Of a DNA stretch of 64,000 nt, positions 17,397-26,138 are shown one piece after another. The translations under genes and the position numbers were made by a program. The notes beneath the pieces were generated by a model. The model was not told the DNA's origin. It ran no database searches and worked only from the letters and a program-made list of their open reading frames with translations. Within the stretch, counting starts at the first letter, position 1. Every line of letters begins with the position of its first letter. Location of the stretch: the NCBI RefSeq assembly GCF_002811475.1, contig NZ_NPDL01000003.1, positions 372,001 to 436,000 of the forward strand. The letters run 5' to 3'. This DNA comes from Leptospira hartskeerlii. Its GTDB lineage: Bacteria > Spirochaetota > Leptospiria > Leptospirales > Leptospiraceae.

Positions 17397-18398
17397 ATGA
17401 AAAAAATATTCAAACGGGTTTCGATCGGCCTAGGTGCAGTGCTTATCGCCTATTTGGGGATCTATTACGCTACATTTCCCAAATACGAATTCCATCCCAA
17501 AGCGGACTTAACTCAAAGTTTCGACTCGTTTTATAAAAGTAAATTAGAAGAAACCAAATCACTCCACGGTAGACCAGGCTCGGAAGAAAAACTGATCCGC
17601 TACTCTCCCGGTAAAACGGAATATGCAATTCTTTACATACATGGTTTCGGCGCGTCCCGCGCAGAAGGAGAAGAGACTGTAGATAAAATTTCCGCCTCTC
17701 TCAAGGCGAATACTTACTACTTAAGACTTCCCGGTCATGGAACAAACAACGAAGATCATAGAGATACTCCTTTCACGGAGTATCTTCGTGTGGCGGAAGA
17801 AAGTCTATTAATGATGGATAAATTAGGAAATCAAACTATACTGATGGGAACCAGTATGGGCGGTTTGATCTCCGTTTATTTGGCCGGAAAATATCCGGAT
17901 AAGATCAAGGACCTGGTATTATTCTCCCCATTTTTCGATTTTGCGGTTCCCTTGGGTAAAATATTCTTTTATCCGGGAGGAATGACATTTGGAGAAATTA
18001 TCCAAGGGAAGATCAGAAAGTCTCCTCCTAAAACGGCGGACGACGGGATTGGAGAACATTATTACGAACATTGGTATAAGGACCAGTATTTATCCGCGAT
18101 CCAACATGTAAGTAACGCAACCAAATTTGTTCTCAGCCAACATAGTTTCGAGAAGATCAAGGTCCCTACTCTATTAGTATATTATTATAAGGACAAGGAA
18201 CATCAAGACAAAACGGCAAGCGTCGACGCAATGCTGAAAGGTTTTGATCAGATCGGAGGAGATAATCCCAATCCACTGAATACAAAGGCTAAAATTGAAG
18301 AAGGAAGCCATGTATTAACTTCTAAACATGTATTCTCCGATAAGGAGAAGGTCAAAAAAGAGGTTTTAGACTTCTTACATAAGACCGGAGTAAAATAA
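17397..18398 (+). CDS. Membrane-anchored alpha/beta hydrolase
   Basis: 333 residues. An N-terminal hydrophobic segment (residues 8-27) acts as anchor or uncleaved signal. The alpha/beta hydrolase core follows: oxyanion region IHGFGASRAE, nucleophile elbow GTSMGG (Ser in GxSxG) and a late His in EGSHVL. The acidic member is probably the Asp in the DKEHQDK region. Similar to carboxylesterase/lysophospholipase-type (Hydrolase_4) enzymes acting on lipid esters; the true substrate is unknown. CGGAG lies before ATG. It is likely co-transcribed with the Rrf2 gene and ends at a shared terminator hairpin. Confidence 0.85.
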   Translation: MKKIFKRVSIGLGAVLIAYLGIYYATFPKYEFHPKADLTQSFDSFYKSKLEETKSLHGRPGSEEKLIRYSPGKTEYAILYIHGFGASRAEGEETVDKISASLKANTYYLRLPGHGTNNEDHRDTPFTEYLRVAEESLLMMDKLGNQTILMGTSMGGLISVYLAGKYPDKIKDLVLFSPFFDFAVPLGKIFFYPGGMTFGEIIQGKIRKSPPKTADDGIGEHYYEHWYKDQYLSAIQHVSNATKFVLSQHSFEKIKVPTLLVYYYKDKEHQDKTASVDAMLKGFDQIGGDNPNPLNTKAKIEEGSHVLTSKHVFSDKEKVKKEVLDFLHKTGVK

Positions 18399-18405
18399 AA
18401 TTTAC

Positions 18406-18435
18406 GACCTTCTTCCTTTCAAAGGGAAGAAGGTC
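18406..18435. terminator. Shared terminator of two convergent genes
   Basis: GACCTTCTTCC pairs perfectly with GGAAGAAGGTC across an 8-base loop that includes the LysR stop codon. On the minus strand it is followed by a T-rich tract (TAAATTTTATTTT), so it ends the LysR gene well. On the plus strand the tail is CTCTCT, weaker, but it probably also ends the hydrolase mRNA. Confidence 0.7.
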
Positions 18436-19318
18436 CTCTCTCCGATCCCCATTCTTTAGCGGATCTTAAAATTTCTTCGGCAAGTAATGCGAGCCCCGGT
18501 CCAGATTTTTTACGATAACAAAGATAGAATTTCCTCTCCGTATTCCATTCTTCGAATTTTATTTTTTTGAGATTAGGACCTATAGAATACTCGGATAAAA
18601 ATCCGATCCCAAGCCCAGCTTCCAAGGACTTGATAACTGATTCTACACTCCTAAGTTCCATTGCTATCTTAGGTCCGAATTCTTTGGAGAATGATTTTAT
18701 CCTCTTCTCCACCGCTTTCCTAAGCGCAGATCCCGGATGGAATAGTACGAAAGATTGTTTTTTCAGATCTTCTATTCGTATTTTCTTTTTTAGAAAAATG
18801 GAATGGTCCTTGGACGCTACCGGAAAGATCCGATCGGAAAGAAACTCCAGAACATTCAGGCTAGATTCGGAGATCGGGCCGGTAAGAATCCCCAGGTCCA
18901 CTTCTCCTTTTAAAACTGCGTCTTTAGTTTCTCCGGCATCTCCTTCTCTTACCGAAAGAGAAAGTCCCGGTCTTTTTTTTAGGATCTCCTTTAAGATCTG
19001 AGGCAAGATCCAAGCAGAGACTGTTCCACCTGCCGAGATGGAATAATTTCCTTTTAGTTCATTCTCCTTGGAAAAAGCTTCTCGTATCTCTTCCCATAAT
19101 TCTTTCATTCGGATAGAATATTGGTAAAATTTTTCGCCTTCATGGGTGAGCCTAACCGACCTTCCTCCTCTTTCCAAAACGCTTACACCTAATTCTTTTT
19201 CCAAAAGATAGATCTGTTTGGAAAGCGCAGGCTGTGTTAATCCCAAACGAGACGCTGCCTTTTGGAATGTGCCTGATTCCGAAATTTCCAGAAAATAAAC
19301 GATCTGCCTGAATTCCAT
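18419..19318 (-). CDS. LysR-family regulator, probably of leuCD
   Basis: 299 residues. The winged HTH is residues 1-60 (MEFRQIVYFLEISESGTFQKAA; LGLTQPALSKQIYLLEKELG). The effector domain is ~90-290 in two lobes, with LysR motifs such as GEVDLGILTGP and LEAGLGIGFLSE. It is divergent from leuC (92 bases apart), and a perfect ATATAAC-N5-GTTATAT dyad lies 7 bases before its own start. That arrangement is classical for a LysR protein that activates its neighbour and represses itself. An isopropylmalate- or citramalate-type intermediate as inducer would fit, but this is inference. Confidence 0.9.
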   Translation of the reverse strand: MEFRQIVYFLEISESGTFQKAASRLGLTQPALSKQIYLLEKELGVSVLERGGRSVRLTHEGEKFYQYSIRMKELWEEIREAFSKENELKGNYSISAGGTVSAWILPQILKEILKKRPGLSLSVREGDAGETKDAVLKGEVDLGILTGPISESSLNVLEFLSDRIFPVASKDHSIFLKKKIRIEDLKKQSFVLFHPGSALRKAVEKRIKSFSKEFGPKIAMELRSVESVIKSLEAGLGIGFLSEYSIGPNLKKIKFEEWNTERKFYLCYRKKSGPGLALLAEEILRSAKEWGSERGPSSL

Positions 19319-19324
19319 AACTAC

Positions 19325-19343
19325 ATATAACTTTTAGTTATAT
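19325..19343. promoter_or_regulatory. LysR-type operator between the LysR gene and leuC
   Basis: ATATAAC-N5-GTTATAT is a perfect 7+7 dyad and contains the T-N11-A core of LysR sites. It lies just upstream of the LysR start and 67-85 bases before leuC. A possible leuC -10 (TATATT) is at 19370-19375, which would put the dyad about 48 bases before the transcription start, a usual activation distance. Confidence 0.55.
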
Positions 19344-19409
19344 ATTTTATAAAACCAATTTATTTGCATTATATTAGTAAATTTGATACCTTCTTAGTAA
19401 GAGGGAAAT

Positions 19410-20813
19410 ATGGGACAAACTCTATACGACAAAATTTGGGAAAGTCATCGGATCACCGAAAATTCGGACTCAGAGTCCATTTTATATGTAGATCGTCATA
19501 TTCTTCATGAAGTGACTTCTGCCCAAGCGTTCGAAGGCTTAAGGAATAAGAATAGAAGTATAAGAAGGACAGATCTCACTTTCGGAGTGGTGGACCATAA
19601 TGTTTCCACAAGAGATCGTAAGAACAGAGATGCTGCGGGACCTGTCTCCAGATTACAAATCGATACGATGGAAAAAAACTGTGCAGACTTCGGCATACGT
19701 CTTTTCGGTCCGGAAGATCCAGATCAAGGAATCGTGCATGTATTGGGTCCTGAGTTAGGATTTACCATCCCAGGTTCCGTAATTGTATGCGGAGATTCTC
19801 ATACTGCAACTCATGGAGCATTCGGTGCATTGGCCTTCGGGATCGGAACAAGCGAAGTAGAACATGTGCTTGCGACACAAACTTTAAAACAGGCCAAAAC
19901 AAAATCTATGTTAGTACGTTTTATTGGCAAACCCGGTTTTGGGATCACAGCCAAAGACGTGGTCTTAGAACTTATCTCTAAGATAGGCACCTCAGGTGGA
20001 AGAGGATTCACCATGGAATACAAGGGAGAATGGATAGAGTCACTTTCCATGGAAGGTCGAATGACTCTTTGTAATATGAGCATCGAAGCCGGAGCAAGAG
20101 CAAGCTTAATCGCACCGGATCAAATCACATTCGATTATTTGAAAGATAGAAAGCTGATCCCGAAAGGAAAAACTTTCGACCAAGCGGTAGAATATTGGAA
20201 AACATTCTTCACGGATAAAGACGCAGTATTTGATGAGATTATAGAATTAGATATTTCTAAAATAGAACCTCAGGTTACTTGGGGGATCAATCCTTCTCAG
20301 TCTTTATCGATCGGAGGCGTTGTTCCGAATCCCGAGGAATTCCAAGACACCCGAGCTAAAGAAACAGCTTGGAACGCTTTGGAATATATGGGTTTAAAAC
20401 CGGGAACTCCGATCTCCGAGATCAAAATTGACAAGGTATTCATAGGATCTTGCACGAATTCAAGGATAGAAGACTTGAGATCCGCAGCAGAAGTTGCCAA
20501 AGGTAAAAAAGTCCATCCCGGAGTCCAGGCATTGGTTGTGCCAGGTTCCGGTTCCGTAAAACGTCAGGCGGAATCCGAGGGGTTGGATATAATTTTCAAA
20601 GAGGCAGGATTTGAATGGAGAGAGCCTGGTTGTTCCCTTTGCCTTGCGATGAACGATGATGTATTAAAACCAGGAGAAAGATGCGCTTCTACTTCTAACC
20701 GTAATTTTGAAGGAAGACAAGGCAGAGGAGGAAGAACTCATTTAGTAAGTCCTTCCATGGCGGCGGCCGCTGCGGTTACCGGAAAATTTTCAGATGTGAG
20801 GAAATTGGCATGA
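19410..20813 (+). CDS. leuC: 3-isopropylmalate dehydratase large subunit
   Basis: 467 residues, the usual length for LeuC. Characteristic blocks are [38 protein letters not shown] (written in the protein as [12 protein letters not shown]), [22 protein letters not shown] and GCSLCLAM. The Cys of SCTNS and the CxxC of GCSLC bind the [4Fe-4S] cluster. With LeuD it isomerises 2- to 3-isopropylmalate in leucine synthesis. In Leptospira the same enzyme is thought to serve the citramalate route to isoleucine. GAGGG precedes the ATG. It overlaps leuD by 4 bases and is divergent from a LysR gene. Confidence 0.97.
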   Translation: MGQTLYDKIWESHRITENSDSESILYVDRHILHEVTSAQAFEGLRNKNRSIRRTDLTFGVVDHNVSTRDRKNRDAAGPVSRLQIDTMEKNCADFGIRLFGPEDPDQGIVHVLGPELGFTIPGSVIVCGDSHTATHGAFGALAFGIGTSEVEHVLATQTLKQAKTKSMLVRFIGKPGFGITAKDVVLELISKIGTSGGRGFTMEYKGEWIESLSMEGRMTLCNMSIEAGARASLIAPDQITFDYLKDRKLIPKGKTFDQAVEYWKTFFTDKDAVFDEIIELDISKIEPQVTWGINPSQSLSIGGVVPNPEEFQDTRAKETAWNALEYMGLKPGTPISEIKIDKVFIGSCTNSRIEDLRSAAEVAKGKKVHPGVQALVVPGSGSVKRQAESEGLDIIFKEAGFEWREPGCSLCLAMNDDVLKPGERCASTSNRNFEGRQGRGGRTHLVSPSMAAAAAVTGKFSDVRKLA

Positions 20814-21436
20814 ACCCTAAAATTTGGACGATACATACTGGAGTTCCGATCTCTATCCCAAGAGAGGATATTGACACAGACCAAATCCTTCCTAAACAAT
20901 TTATGAAATTGATCGATAAGAAAGGTTTTGGAAAACATCTATTTCACGATTGGAGATATTCCGACCTAGAAGGAAACATTCCAAATCCTGAATTCATTTT
21001 GAACCAAGATGGATTTAAGAATGCAAGTGTTCTTGTGGCAGGAAAAAATTTCGGCTGCGGCTCCAGTCGGGAACATGCTCCTTGGGCGCTTTCAGATTTC
21101 GGATTCAGAGCGATTTTGGCTCCTTCTTTTGCGGATATTTTCTCAATTAATTCTGCAAAGAACGGAATTGCGCTCATTCGTTTGAAAGAAGAAGAGATCT
21201 CTTATCTAAATGAATGGGTTTCTAAAAATCCAGGAAACCCTATTAGGATCAATCTGGAAAATTCAGAAGTGCAAGCGGGAGATAAAACATTCTTCTTTCA
21301 TTTGGATTCCGCCTCCGTAAATCGGATCCGAAACGGCTGGGATGATATTGATATCACTCTGAAAAATGCAAAAGAGATCCTTGATTTCGAACAGAAACGC
21401 AAAGTAGAAAGGCCTTTTTTAGAAGTGTATTGGTGA
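20810..21436 (+). CDS. leuD: 3-isopropylmalate dehydratase small subunit
   Basis: 208 residues. Recognised by [21 protein letters not shown] at the N-terminus (in pieces: [19 protein letters not shown]), then [17 protein letters not shown], the swivel-domain loop that contacts substrate, and [13 protein letters not shown]. It pairs with LeuC in the cytoplasm to form the isomerase. The start overlaps the leuC stop (ATGA), implying translational coupling. There is no clear terminator after it. Confidence 0.97.
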   Translation: MNPKIWTIHTGVPISIPREDIDTDQILPKQFMKLIDKKGFGKHLFHDWRYSDLEGNIPNPEFILNQDGFKNASVLVAGKNFGCGSSREHAPWALSDFGFRAILAPSFADIFSINSAKNGIALIRLKEEEISYLNEWVSKNPGNPIRINLENSEVQAGDKTFFFHLDSASVNRIRNGWDDIDITLKNAKEILDFEQKRKVERPFLEVYW

Positions 21437-21563
21437 TCCACTCCCTAAAATTTTTGTAACGGTGCTCTGCACAATAGATCTTAAAAAACCTTTTATTAGC
21501 TGGAAAAGAATTCGGGGAAAATTAATATGTTCGTCATTCTTTCGCTTCTAAAAGGAACCTAGA

Positions 21564-22481
21564 GTGAGTTTAACAGAATCCATTCATGATAAGATCACAT
21601 CACCTATAGTTAAGATCCCGGATTCAGCCCTAAAAACCGGGATCTATGACTTAACCAAGGAAGAATTGGGTCGTAGGATCGAACTAAGAGAGGGAGTGAG
21701 CTTGAGATATGTCACTCCTCACAACAGAAGAAGATGGCTCTTAGATCGAATCTTATTCGGCTCCGATCTTACTTTTTTGTACGGATATTTCCGCCAAATC
21801 ATAATCGCAAGACAGAATGCTCTGAAAGGAAAATTTTTCGATCCTCGTTGGATAGAATTATCAGGCGGGATCTTAGACTTGATAGAAGGTTGTGAGGGAA
21901 AATTCCAAATAGAAAATTTAGAGAATGTTGTTTCTCCCAAGGGACCAGTGGTTTTTGCCGGTAACCATATGAGTGTTCTCGAAACTTTCGTTTTTTCTTA
22001 TTTTTTAGTGCCTCATAGAAGGGTGACCTACGTAGTTAAAGAAAGTTTAATAAAGGGTTACTTCGGTCCTATCATGAGAAGTAGGGATCCGATCGCAGTA
22101 GGACGCGATAATCCGAGAGAAGATCTAGTAAAAGTATTGGAAGAAGGCGTAAATCTTCTGAAAAAAGGAATTTCCATCGTGGTGTTTCCTCAAAGCACAA
22201 GGACAAGGACATTTAATCCTGCAGAATTTAATTCTATCGCGGTTAAACTTGCTTCCAGAGCCGGGGTTCCTGTAGTTCCTTTTGCGATCAAAACCGATTT
22301 TTGGGAGAATGGTAGGATCTGGAAGGATCTAGGTAGCCTTTATAGGGAGAGAAAGATCCATATGAAGTTTGGTCCTCAGATCGACACTAAAGATTCCAGA
22401 AAAGCCCAGGAAACACTTTTGAATTTTGTATTAGCTAATTTAAAAGAATGGAATGTAGAAATTCTTTCCGAACAAAAATAA
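21564..22481 (+). CDS. PlsC-type 1-acylglycerol-3-phosphate acyltransferase family protein
   Basis: 305 residues from GTG 21564, supported by AAGGA 8 bases upstream. The acyltransferase motifs are NHMSVLE (motif I NHxSxxD/E), AVGRDN (motif II region), FPQSTRT (motif III, normally FPEGTRS) and VPVVPFAI (motif IV). The E-to-Q and G-to-S changes in motif III are unusual and may alter substrate choice. Members acylate lysophosphatidic acid or other lysolipids at the inner membrane face. It stands alone and is closed by a strong terminator. Confidence 0.85.
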   Translation: MSLTESIHDKITSPIVKIPDSALKTGIYDLTKEELGRRIELREGVSLRYVTPHNRRRWLLDRILFGSDLTFLYGYFRQIIIARQNALKGKFFDPRWIELSGGILDLIEGCEGKFQIENLENVVSPKGPVVFAGNHMSVLETFVFSYFLVPHRRVTYVVKESLIKGYFGPIMRSRDPIAVGRDNPREDLVKVLEEGVNLLKKGISIVVFPQSTRTRTFNPAEFNSIAVKLASRAGVPVVPFAIKTDFWENGRIWKDLGSLYRERKIHMKFGPQIDTKDSRKAQETLLNFVLANLKEWNVEILSEQK

Positions 22482-22490
22482 AATATACAT

Positions 22491-22521
22491 GCGGATCGAA
22501 CAATAGCCGATCCGCTTTTTT
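22491..22521 (+). terminator. Terminator of the acyltransferase gene
   Basis: GCGGATCG and CGATCCGC form a perfect 8-bp stem with a 9-base loop, followed by six T residues. Confidence 0.9.
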
Positions 22522-22537
22522 ATATTGGGGAGAAGGT

Positions 22538-22807
22538 TTAGTAACCTCCCCCGCCTCCTCCTCCACTTCCCCCACCGTAACCGCAAGCAGCAACGGCCAA
22601 TAGATATTGGGAAGAACATGCGGTATTTGCATATCCTGGGTTTTCGTTAGAGCAGGTTAAATACAATGCAGCTGCTGCACTGCAATTTTTCTTATCACTC
22701 TTATCATCTCCTCCGGTCCCGTATAAATCGTTATACGCATCACAATTTACAAAGCCGAGTGAAGATAGAAATAAGAGTAAGATCAAAATCCTATTTTTAG
22801 TTCGCAT
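22538..22807 (-). CDS. Small Cys- and Gly-rich lipoprotein
   Basis: 89 residues from ATG 22807; GGAG is too close to the earlier ATG at 22813 but well spaced (~8) for this one. The signal MRTKNRILILLLFLSSLGFVNC gives a lipidated Cys at 22. The mature part is ~67 residues with four more Cys (KKNCSAAA, YLTCSNE, ANTACSS, VAACGYG), probably two disulfides, and ends in a poly-Gly tail GGGSGGGGGGGY. The function is unknown. Short lipoproteins of this kind are common in Leptospira. Confidence 0.75.
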   Translation of the reverse strand: MRTKNRILILLLFLSSLGFVNCDAYNDLYGTGGDDKSDKKNCSAAAALYLTCSNENPGYANTACSSQYLLAVAACGYGGGSGGGGGGGY

Positions 22808-22951
22808 AAACATTCTCCATATTATGGCAGATAGATTTTTTCAAACAATATCCGACTGATAAGGAACCGCAATGGTTTTAGGATTAGATCAGTATTATTC
22901 GGAACCAACAATACAATTTTGGAAATAGGGAATGTCCGAACTTGTTTTATT

Positions 22952-23758
22952 TTAACGAAACCAAAAACGATCTCCATCTAAGAAACGTTTTACACCTTCT
23001 TTGGTGCTTTTGCTTTCCATTACTGGAAAAGTATTTCTGGCCTCTACGGTTAATGCTTCTTGTATAGGTAGATTCCAACCTTCCAAAGCGGAATTCAGAT
23101 CTGCAAACATTGCATCTCTAGGTTGCTTGCAAAGTTGCGTCGCATAAGAAAATGCCCTTTCTAAACCTTTTCCTTTTTTGACAAGTTCCCATACTAAGCC
23201 TAGTTGGTAGGCCCTCTCTGCACGGATCCTTTGTCCAGTGAGTATCAATGGTAATGCAGATCCCCAACCAAGTAATCTTGGAAGATATACAGTGCCTCCG
23301 TCTACTAGAGGAACTCCCCATCTTCTACAAGCAACAGAAAAGATTGCCTGAGGTTCTGCGATACGAATATGGCCATGACAAAATAATTCCAAACCACCTG
23401 CATATGTATAACCGTGAGATACAGTGATCACAGGTTTTTTTTGAACAATCCTTGATCCTCCCAACGGGCCAGGATCATTCTTCGCATATTCTTCCCTTTC
23501 TACTTTGTTTAGATATAAATTAGCCATTTTATCCAAACCGGAAAGATCTGCCCCGGAGCAAAATGCCTTATCGCCTGCTCCATGCAAAACAGCCACGGTA
23601 AGTTCCGGATCTTTCTGGAAAGTTTTCCACGCCTCCACAAACAGATCTGCCATCTCCTTATTCACTGCATTATGAACCTCAGGTCGATTCATAGTGATCT
23701 GAAAAATTTTACCGCCCGCAACTTCGTGGATATTCGTAATCAATGGAAGATCTGACAT
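22952..23758 (-). CDS. Enoyl-CoA hydratase/isomerase (crotonase) family protein
   Basis: 268 residues, normal crotonase length. The CoA and oxyanion-hole segments are AFCSGADLSGLD and SHGYTYAGGLEL. The Glu of GGLEL matches the first catalytic Glu of enoyl-CoA hydratase. The second catalytic position (in the stretch FSVACRRWGVPLVDGG) appears not to be Glu, so the reaction may be isomerase-like or otherwise altered rather than standard hydration. Cytoplasmic. It stands alone, with ~190 AT-rich bases upstream before the divergent small membrane-protein gene. Confidence 0.85.
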   Translation of the reverse strand: MSDLPLITNIHEVAGGKIFQITMNRPEVHNAVNKEMADLFVEAWKTFQKDPELTVAVLHGAGDKAFCSGADLSGLDKMANLYLNKVEREEYAKNDPGPLGGSRIVQKKPVITVSHGYTYAGGLELFCHGHIRIAEPQAIFSVACRRWGVPLVDGGTVYLPRLLGWGSALPLILTGQRIRAERAYQLGLVWELVKKGKGLERAFSYATQLCKQPRDAMFADLNSALEGWNLPIQEALTVEARNTFPVMESKSTKEGVKRFLDGDRFWFR

Positions 23759-23991
23759 GCGTAAAAAAGTAAGCGGATCTTAGTAATACAGAAAGAACTT
23801 TTTTGAGAAGATACGAGAACTTACGTTTTAGTAGGAATTCAAACCTTATGAATTGTTTTTAATGCTTAAATATTCATTTTCATTCGATTTCTTCGAATTC
23901 GGTTAGATTTCGATTTTTAGAATATTCTATTTATTTCGGAAATATACCGAATCAAGTTGCTCCTTTACTCAAAAAGATCTACACTTAAGAA

Positions 23992-24339
23992 ATGGATAAT
24001 AGAAGCCAGAAGTCGGACCAAAAGTACCGAATGAGAACCCAACCGGGCGGCGTCGTGATTCATTCAAGAGCTCAGCCCCAGAAACCAATCAAGTACAGAA
24101 CGGGAAAACCGGAAGAGGAAGAAATCGCCTCCTTTTGGGTATTTTATCTTTTCCTATTTATAGGATCGTTAATACCGATCGTAGGAGTATTTCCTGCGTT
24201 TATCCTGTTCTCGTTTGCGAAAAATAAGTTTTTCAAATTTCTACCGCTTGTTCTGAGTATATTAACTAGCAGTTACGCTCTGTATGTAAGGGCACACTCC
24301 GGTTCGGTATTCCAGCAGCTAAGAAATTTCGTCTACTAA
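23992..24339 (+). CDS. Small two-helix membrane protein, unknown
   Basis: 115 residues. A basic/polar N-terminus (1-45, Gln/Lys/Arg-rich) is followed by two hydrophobic segments, FWVFYLFLFIGSLIPIVGVF and FLPLVLSILTSSYALYV, and a short tail. No family is recognised. The composition and continuous frame make it a credible gene, but no ribosome site is obvious. Confidence 0.6.
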   Translation: MDNRSQKSDQKYRMRTQPGGVVIHSRAQPQKPIKYRTGKPEEEEIASFWVFYLFLFIGSLIPIVGVFPAFILFSFAKNKFFKFLPLVLSILTSSYALYVRAHSGSVFQQLRNFVY

Positions 24340-24416
24340 GCCGAAGAAACTTTAAGGACTTAAATTCTTCTTTAGAAAGGATCAATAAGTCCAGATCAGC
24401 TTTACCTTTCATTAAA

Positions 24417-24435
24417 AAGCCGGAAAAACCGGCTT
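24417..24435 (-). terminator. Terminator of the FadL-family gene
   Basis: AAGCCGG-AAAAA-CCGGCTT; on the minus strand the stem is followed by TTTTT AATG, 16 bases past the stop at 24452. Confidence 0.8.
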
Positions 24436-24451
24436 CTATTGACTTATTATA

Positions 24452-25867
24452 TCAATCAAAAGTTTTTACTGCTCCAATGCTGAAGGATGGAATTGCTGCT
24501 CTTGCATTATAAGAGTAACCTGTTAAATTCGCGTTACCCACACTTCCTACTGCATGAGAAAGATCCCAATCAGTTCCCTTTCCACCTTCGATCGTTTTTC
24601 TAGGAATATTATAACTTACCGCCAGATCTAAGCTCCAACTATCGAACAAATAACTTAAACCAGCAGAAACAACATCCGTAAGAGAGAAAAATCCGCCCGT
24701 TGTTCCACCTAAAGCATTACTTTTTACTAATGGAGAATTATAAGAATATCCTCCCCTCAGTATCCAAGAAGGAGAGGCCTTATACTCAACCCCCAAAATG
24801 ACCGCCCATTGGTCTCTAAAATTCAAATGGGCATCGGCAGAACCTGTCTTTCCTAAAGGAGTAGGAAGCCACGGATCTTCCAAGGTCTGGTTTGCTTTTC
24901 TTAAATAAGAACCATAGTTGGTATACACGAAATCCAATGCGAATTTCAGATTTTCAGGTCCAAATGCCAGACCTAATACATGTTTTTCAGGAAGATCGAA
25001 CGTATAAGAAACCCCAGTCTTACGATAGTAATTCGGATCGTTTGTTCCGACAGTGTATCCGCCATTTAGAGGAATTCCTACATGAGATTGGTATGCATAC
25101 GCAATCCGGAAAGAATCTGAAAAAGAATAATTGGCTCCTAAAATTCCTCCTAAGGCGAAAGCGTTTTTGGAACTCTCATAATAATAACCTTGGCCAGGGA
25201 TCTCAATATTACCAGTAACATCATAATATTTTTGATTCAATTTTTGAGTTCCGTAGGCAAGTTCAACGCTTCCACCCAAAGATAAATTCCCGAACTTGAC
25301 CGAGAGTCCGTTTACTAATTTAAAGACTGCAAACGTATTTGAATTAGATTCCTTGATCTGTTTTGAATTTCCAAGAGGCCCAGGCAAATTAATATCCGCC
25401 CATTGGTTCACCGATTCTCCAGTGGGGGTATTTCTTGTAATCTTATCAACTCCCCCCGAAGCCCCTCCTGGAACATAGAATGTGACACCATAATTGATAG
25501 TTTCAGTAACTGGAAGTTTAAATGCGATATAAGGGCCAGGGCCAACCACGTTAGTCGATTTATCATTCTCATATACAAGCTCTGGATTTGGATCTTGGAA
25601 ACGGTCCCTATATCTGTTTTGAATAATAGAAGCACCCAAACCGAATTCTAATTTTTTACCTTTGACCAAGGACAAATTTGCCGGATTCAAAGCCACATCC
25701 ACAGGAGAACCTCCAAGCGCGTAACCCGCTCCGGCAAGACCCAAATATCTCGAATTGATCGCATTGAAGTATAGTCCATCGACCGCCAAAACTTCTCCGC
25801 TACCAAAAAGGAATAGTAAGAATATTATAAAAACTGAATACCTATTTCGGACAAAACCTCTCTGCAT
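24452..25867 (-). CDS. FadL/OmpP1/TodX-family outer-membrane transport protein
   Basis: 471 residues from ATG 25867, chosen because GGGAGG lies 7 bases before it and the product then starts with a signal peptide (MQRGFVRNRYSVFIIFLLFL, cleaved near GEVLA-VDG). The mature N-terminus contains the FadL-type plug motif region (SRYLGLAGAGYALGGSPVDVALNPANLS). The rest is a chain of amphipathic beta strands with many Gly/Tyr/Asn, and it ends with the terminal aromatic residue Phe (KTFD). FadL proteins form 14-strand barrels that let long-chain fatty acids or hydrophobic compounds cross the outer membrane. Leptospira live on long-chain fatty acids, so this role is plausible. Confidence 0.88.
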   Translation of the reverse strand: MQRGFVRNRYSVFIIFLLFLFGSGEVLAVDGLYFNAINSRYLGLAGAGYALGGSPVDVALNPANLSLVKGKKLEFGLGASIIQNRYRDRFQDPNPELVYENDKSTNVVGPGPYIAFKLPVTETINYGVTFYVPGGASGGVDKITRNTPTGESVNQWADINLPGPLGNSKQIKESNSNTFAVFKLVNGLSVKFGNLSLGGSVELAYGTQKLNQKYYDVTGNIEIPGQGYYYESSKNAFALGGILGANYSFSDSFRIAYAYQSHVGIPLNGGYTVGTNDPNYYRKTGVSYTFDLPEKHVLGLAFGPENLKFALDFVYTNYGSYLRKANQTLEDPWLPTPLGKTGSADAHLNFRDQWAVILGVEYKASPSWILRGGYSYNSPLVKSNALGGTTGGFFSLTDVVSAGLSYLFDSWSLDLAVSYNIPRKTIEGGKGTDWDLSHAVGSVGNANLTGYSYNARAAIPSFSIGAVKTFD

Positions 25868-26038
25868 CTCTGATCCTCCCAGAACCCTGATAGGAAAAGC
25901 CTTTCCGAAAATTTCTACCATAGCACCTAAAAAATCCAATAAAACGAATCCAATTTCTCAAAAGGATAGAATATATTAGGCAACTATCCCATATTATTAA
26001 ATAGAACACATCAAATATACAATTAAAACAGAATTATA

Positions 26039-26052
26039 TTTAATATATTAAA
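26039..26052. promoter_or_regulatory. 14-bp palindrome upstream of cysE, shared with the encapsulin promoter
   Basis: TTTAATATATTAAA is an exact palindrome 87-100 bases before the cysE start. Its first 11 bases, TTTAATATATT, recur in the dyad upstream of the encapsulin gene (29675-29685). A common regulator of the sulfur module is possible. AT-rich palindromes also arise by chance, so confidence is limited. Confidence 0.35.
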
Positions 26053-26138
26053 ATAATTATGGATTTTATAGAAATAAAATTTAGTTTCATCTATTATAAC
26101 AGATTTTGCTCTGTAAAAGGATCTATTAGGAGAATATC

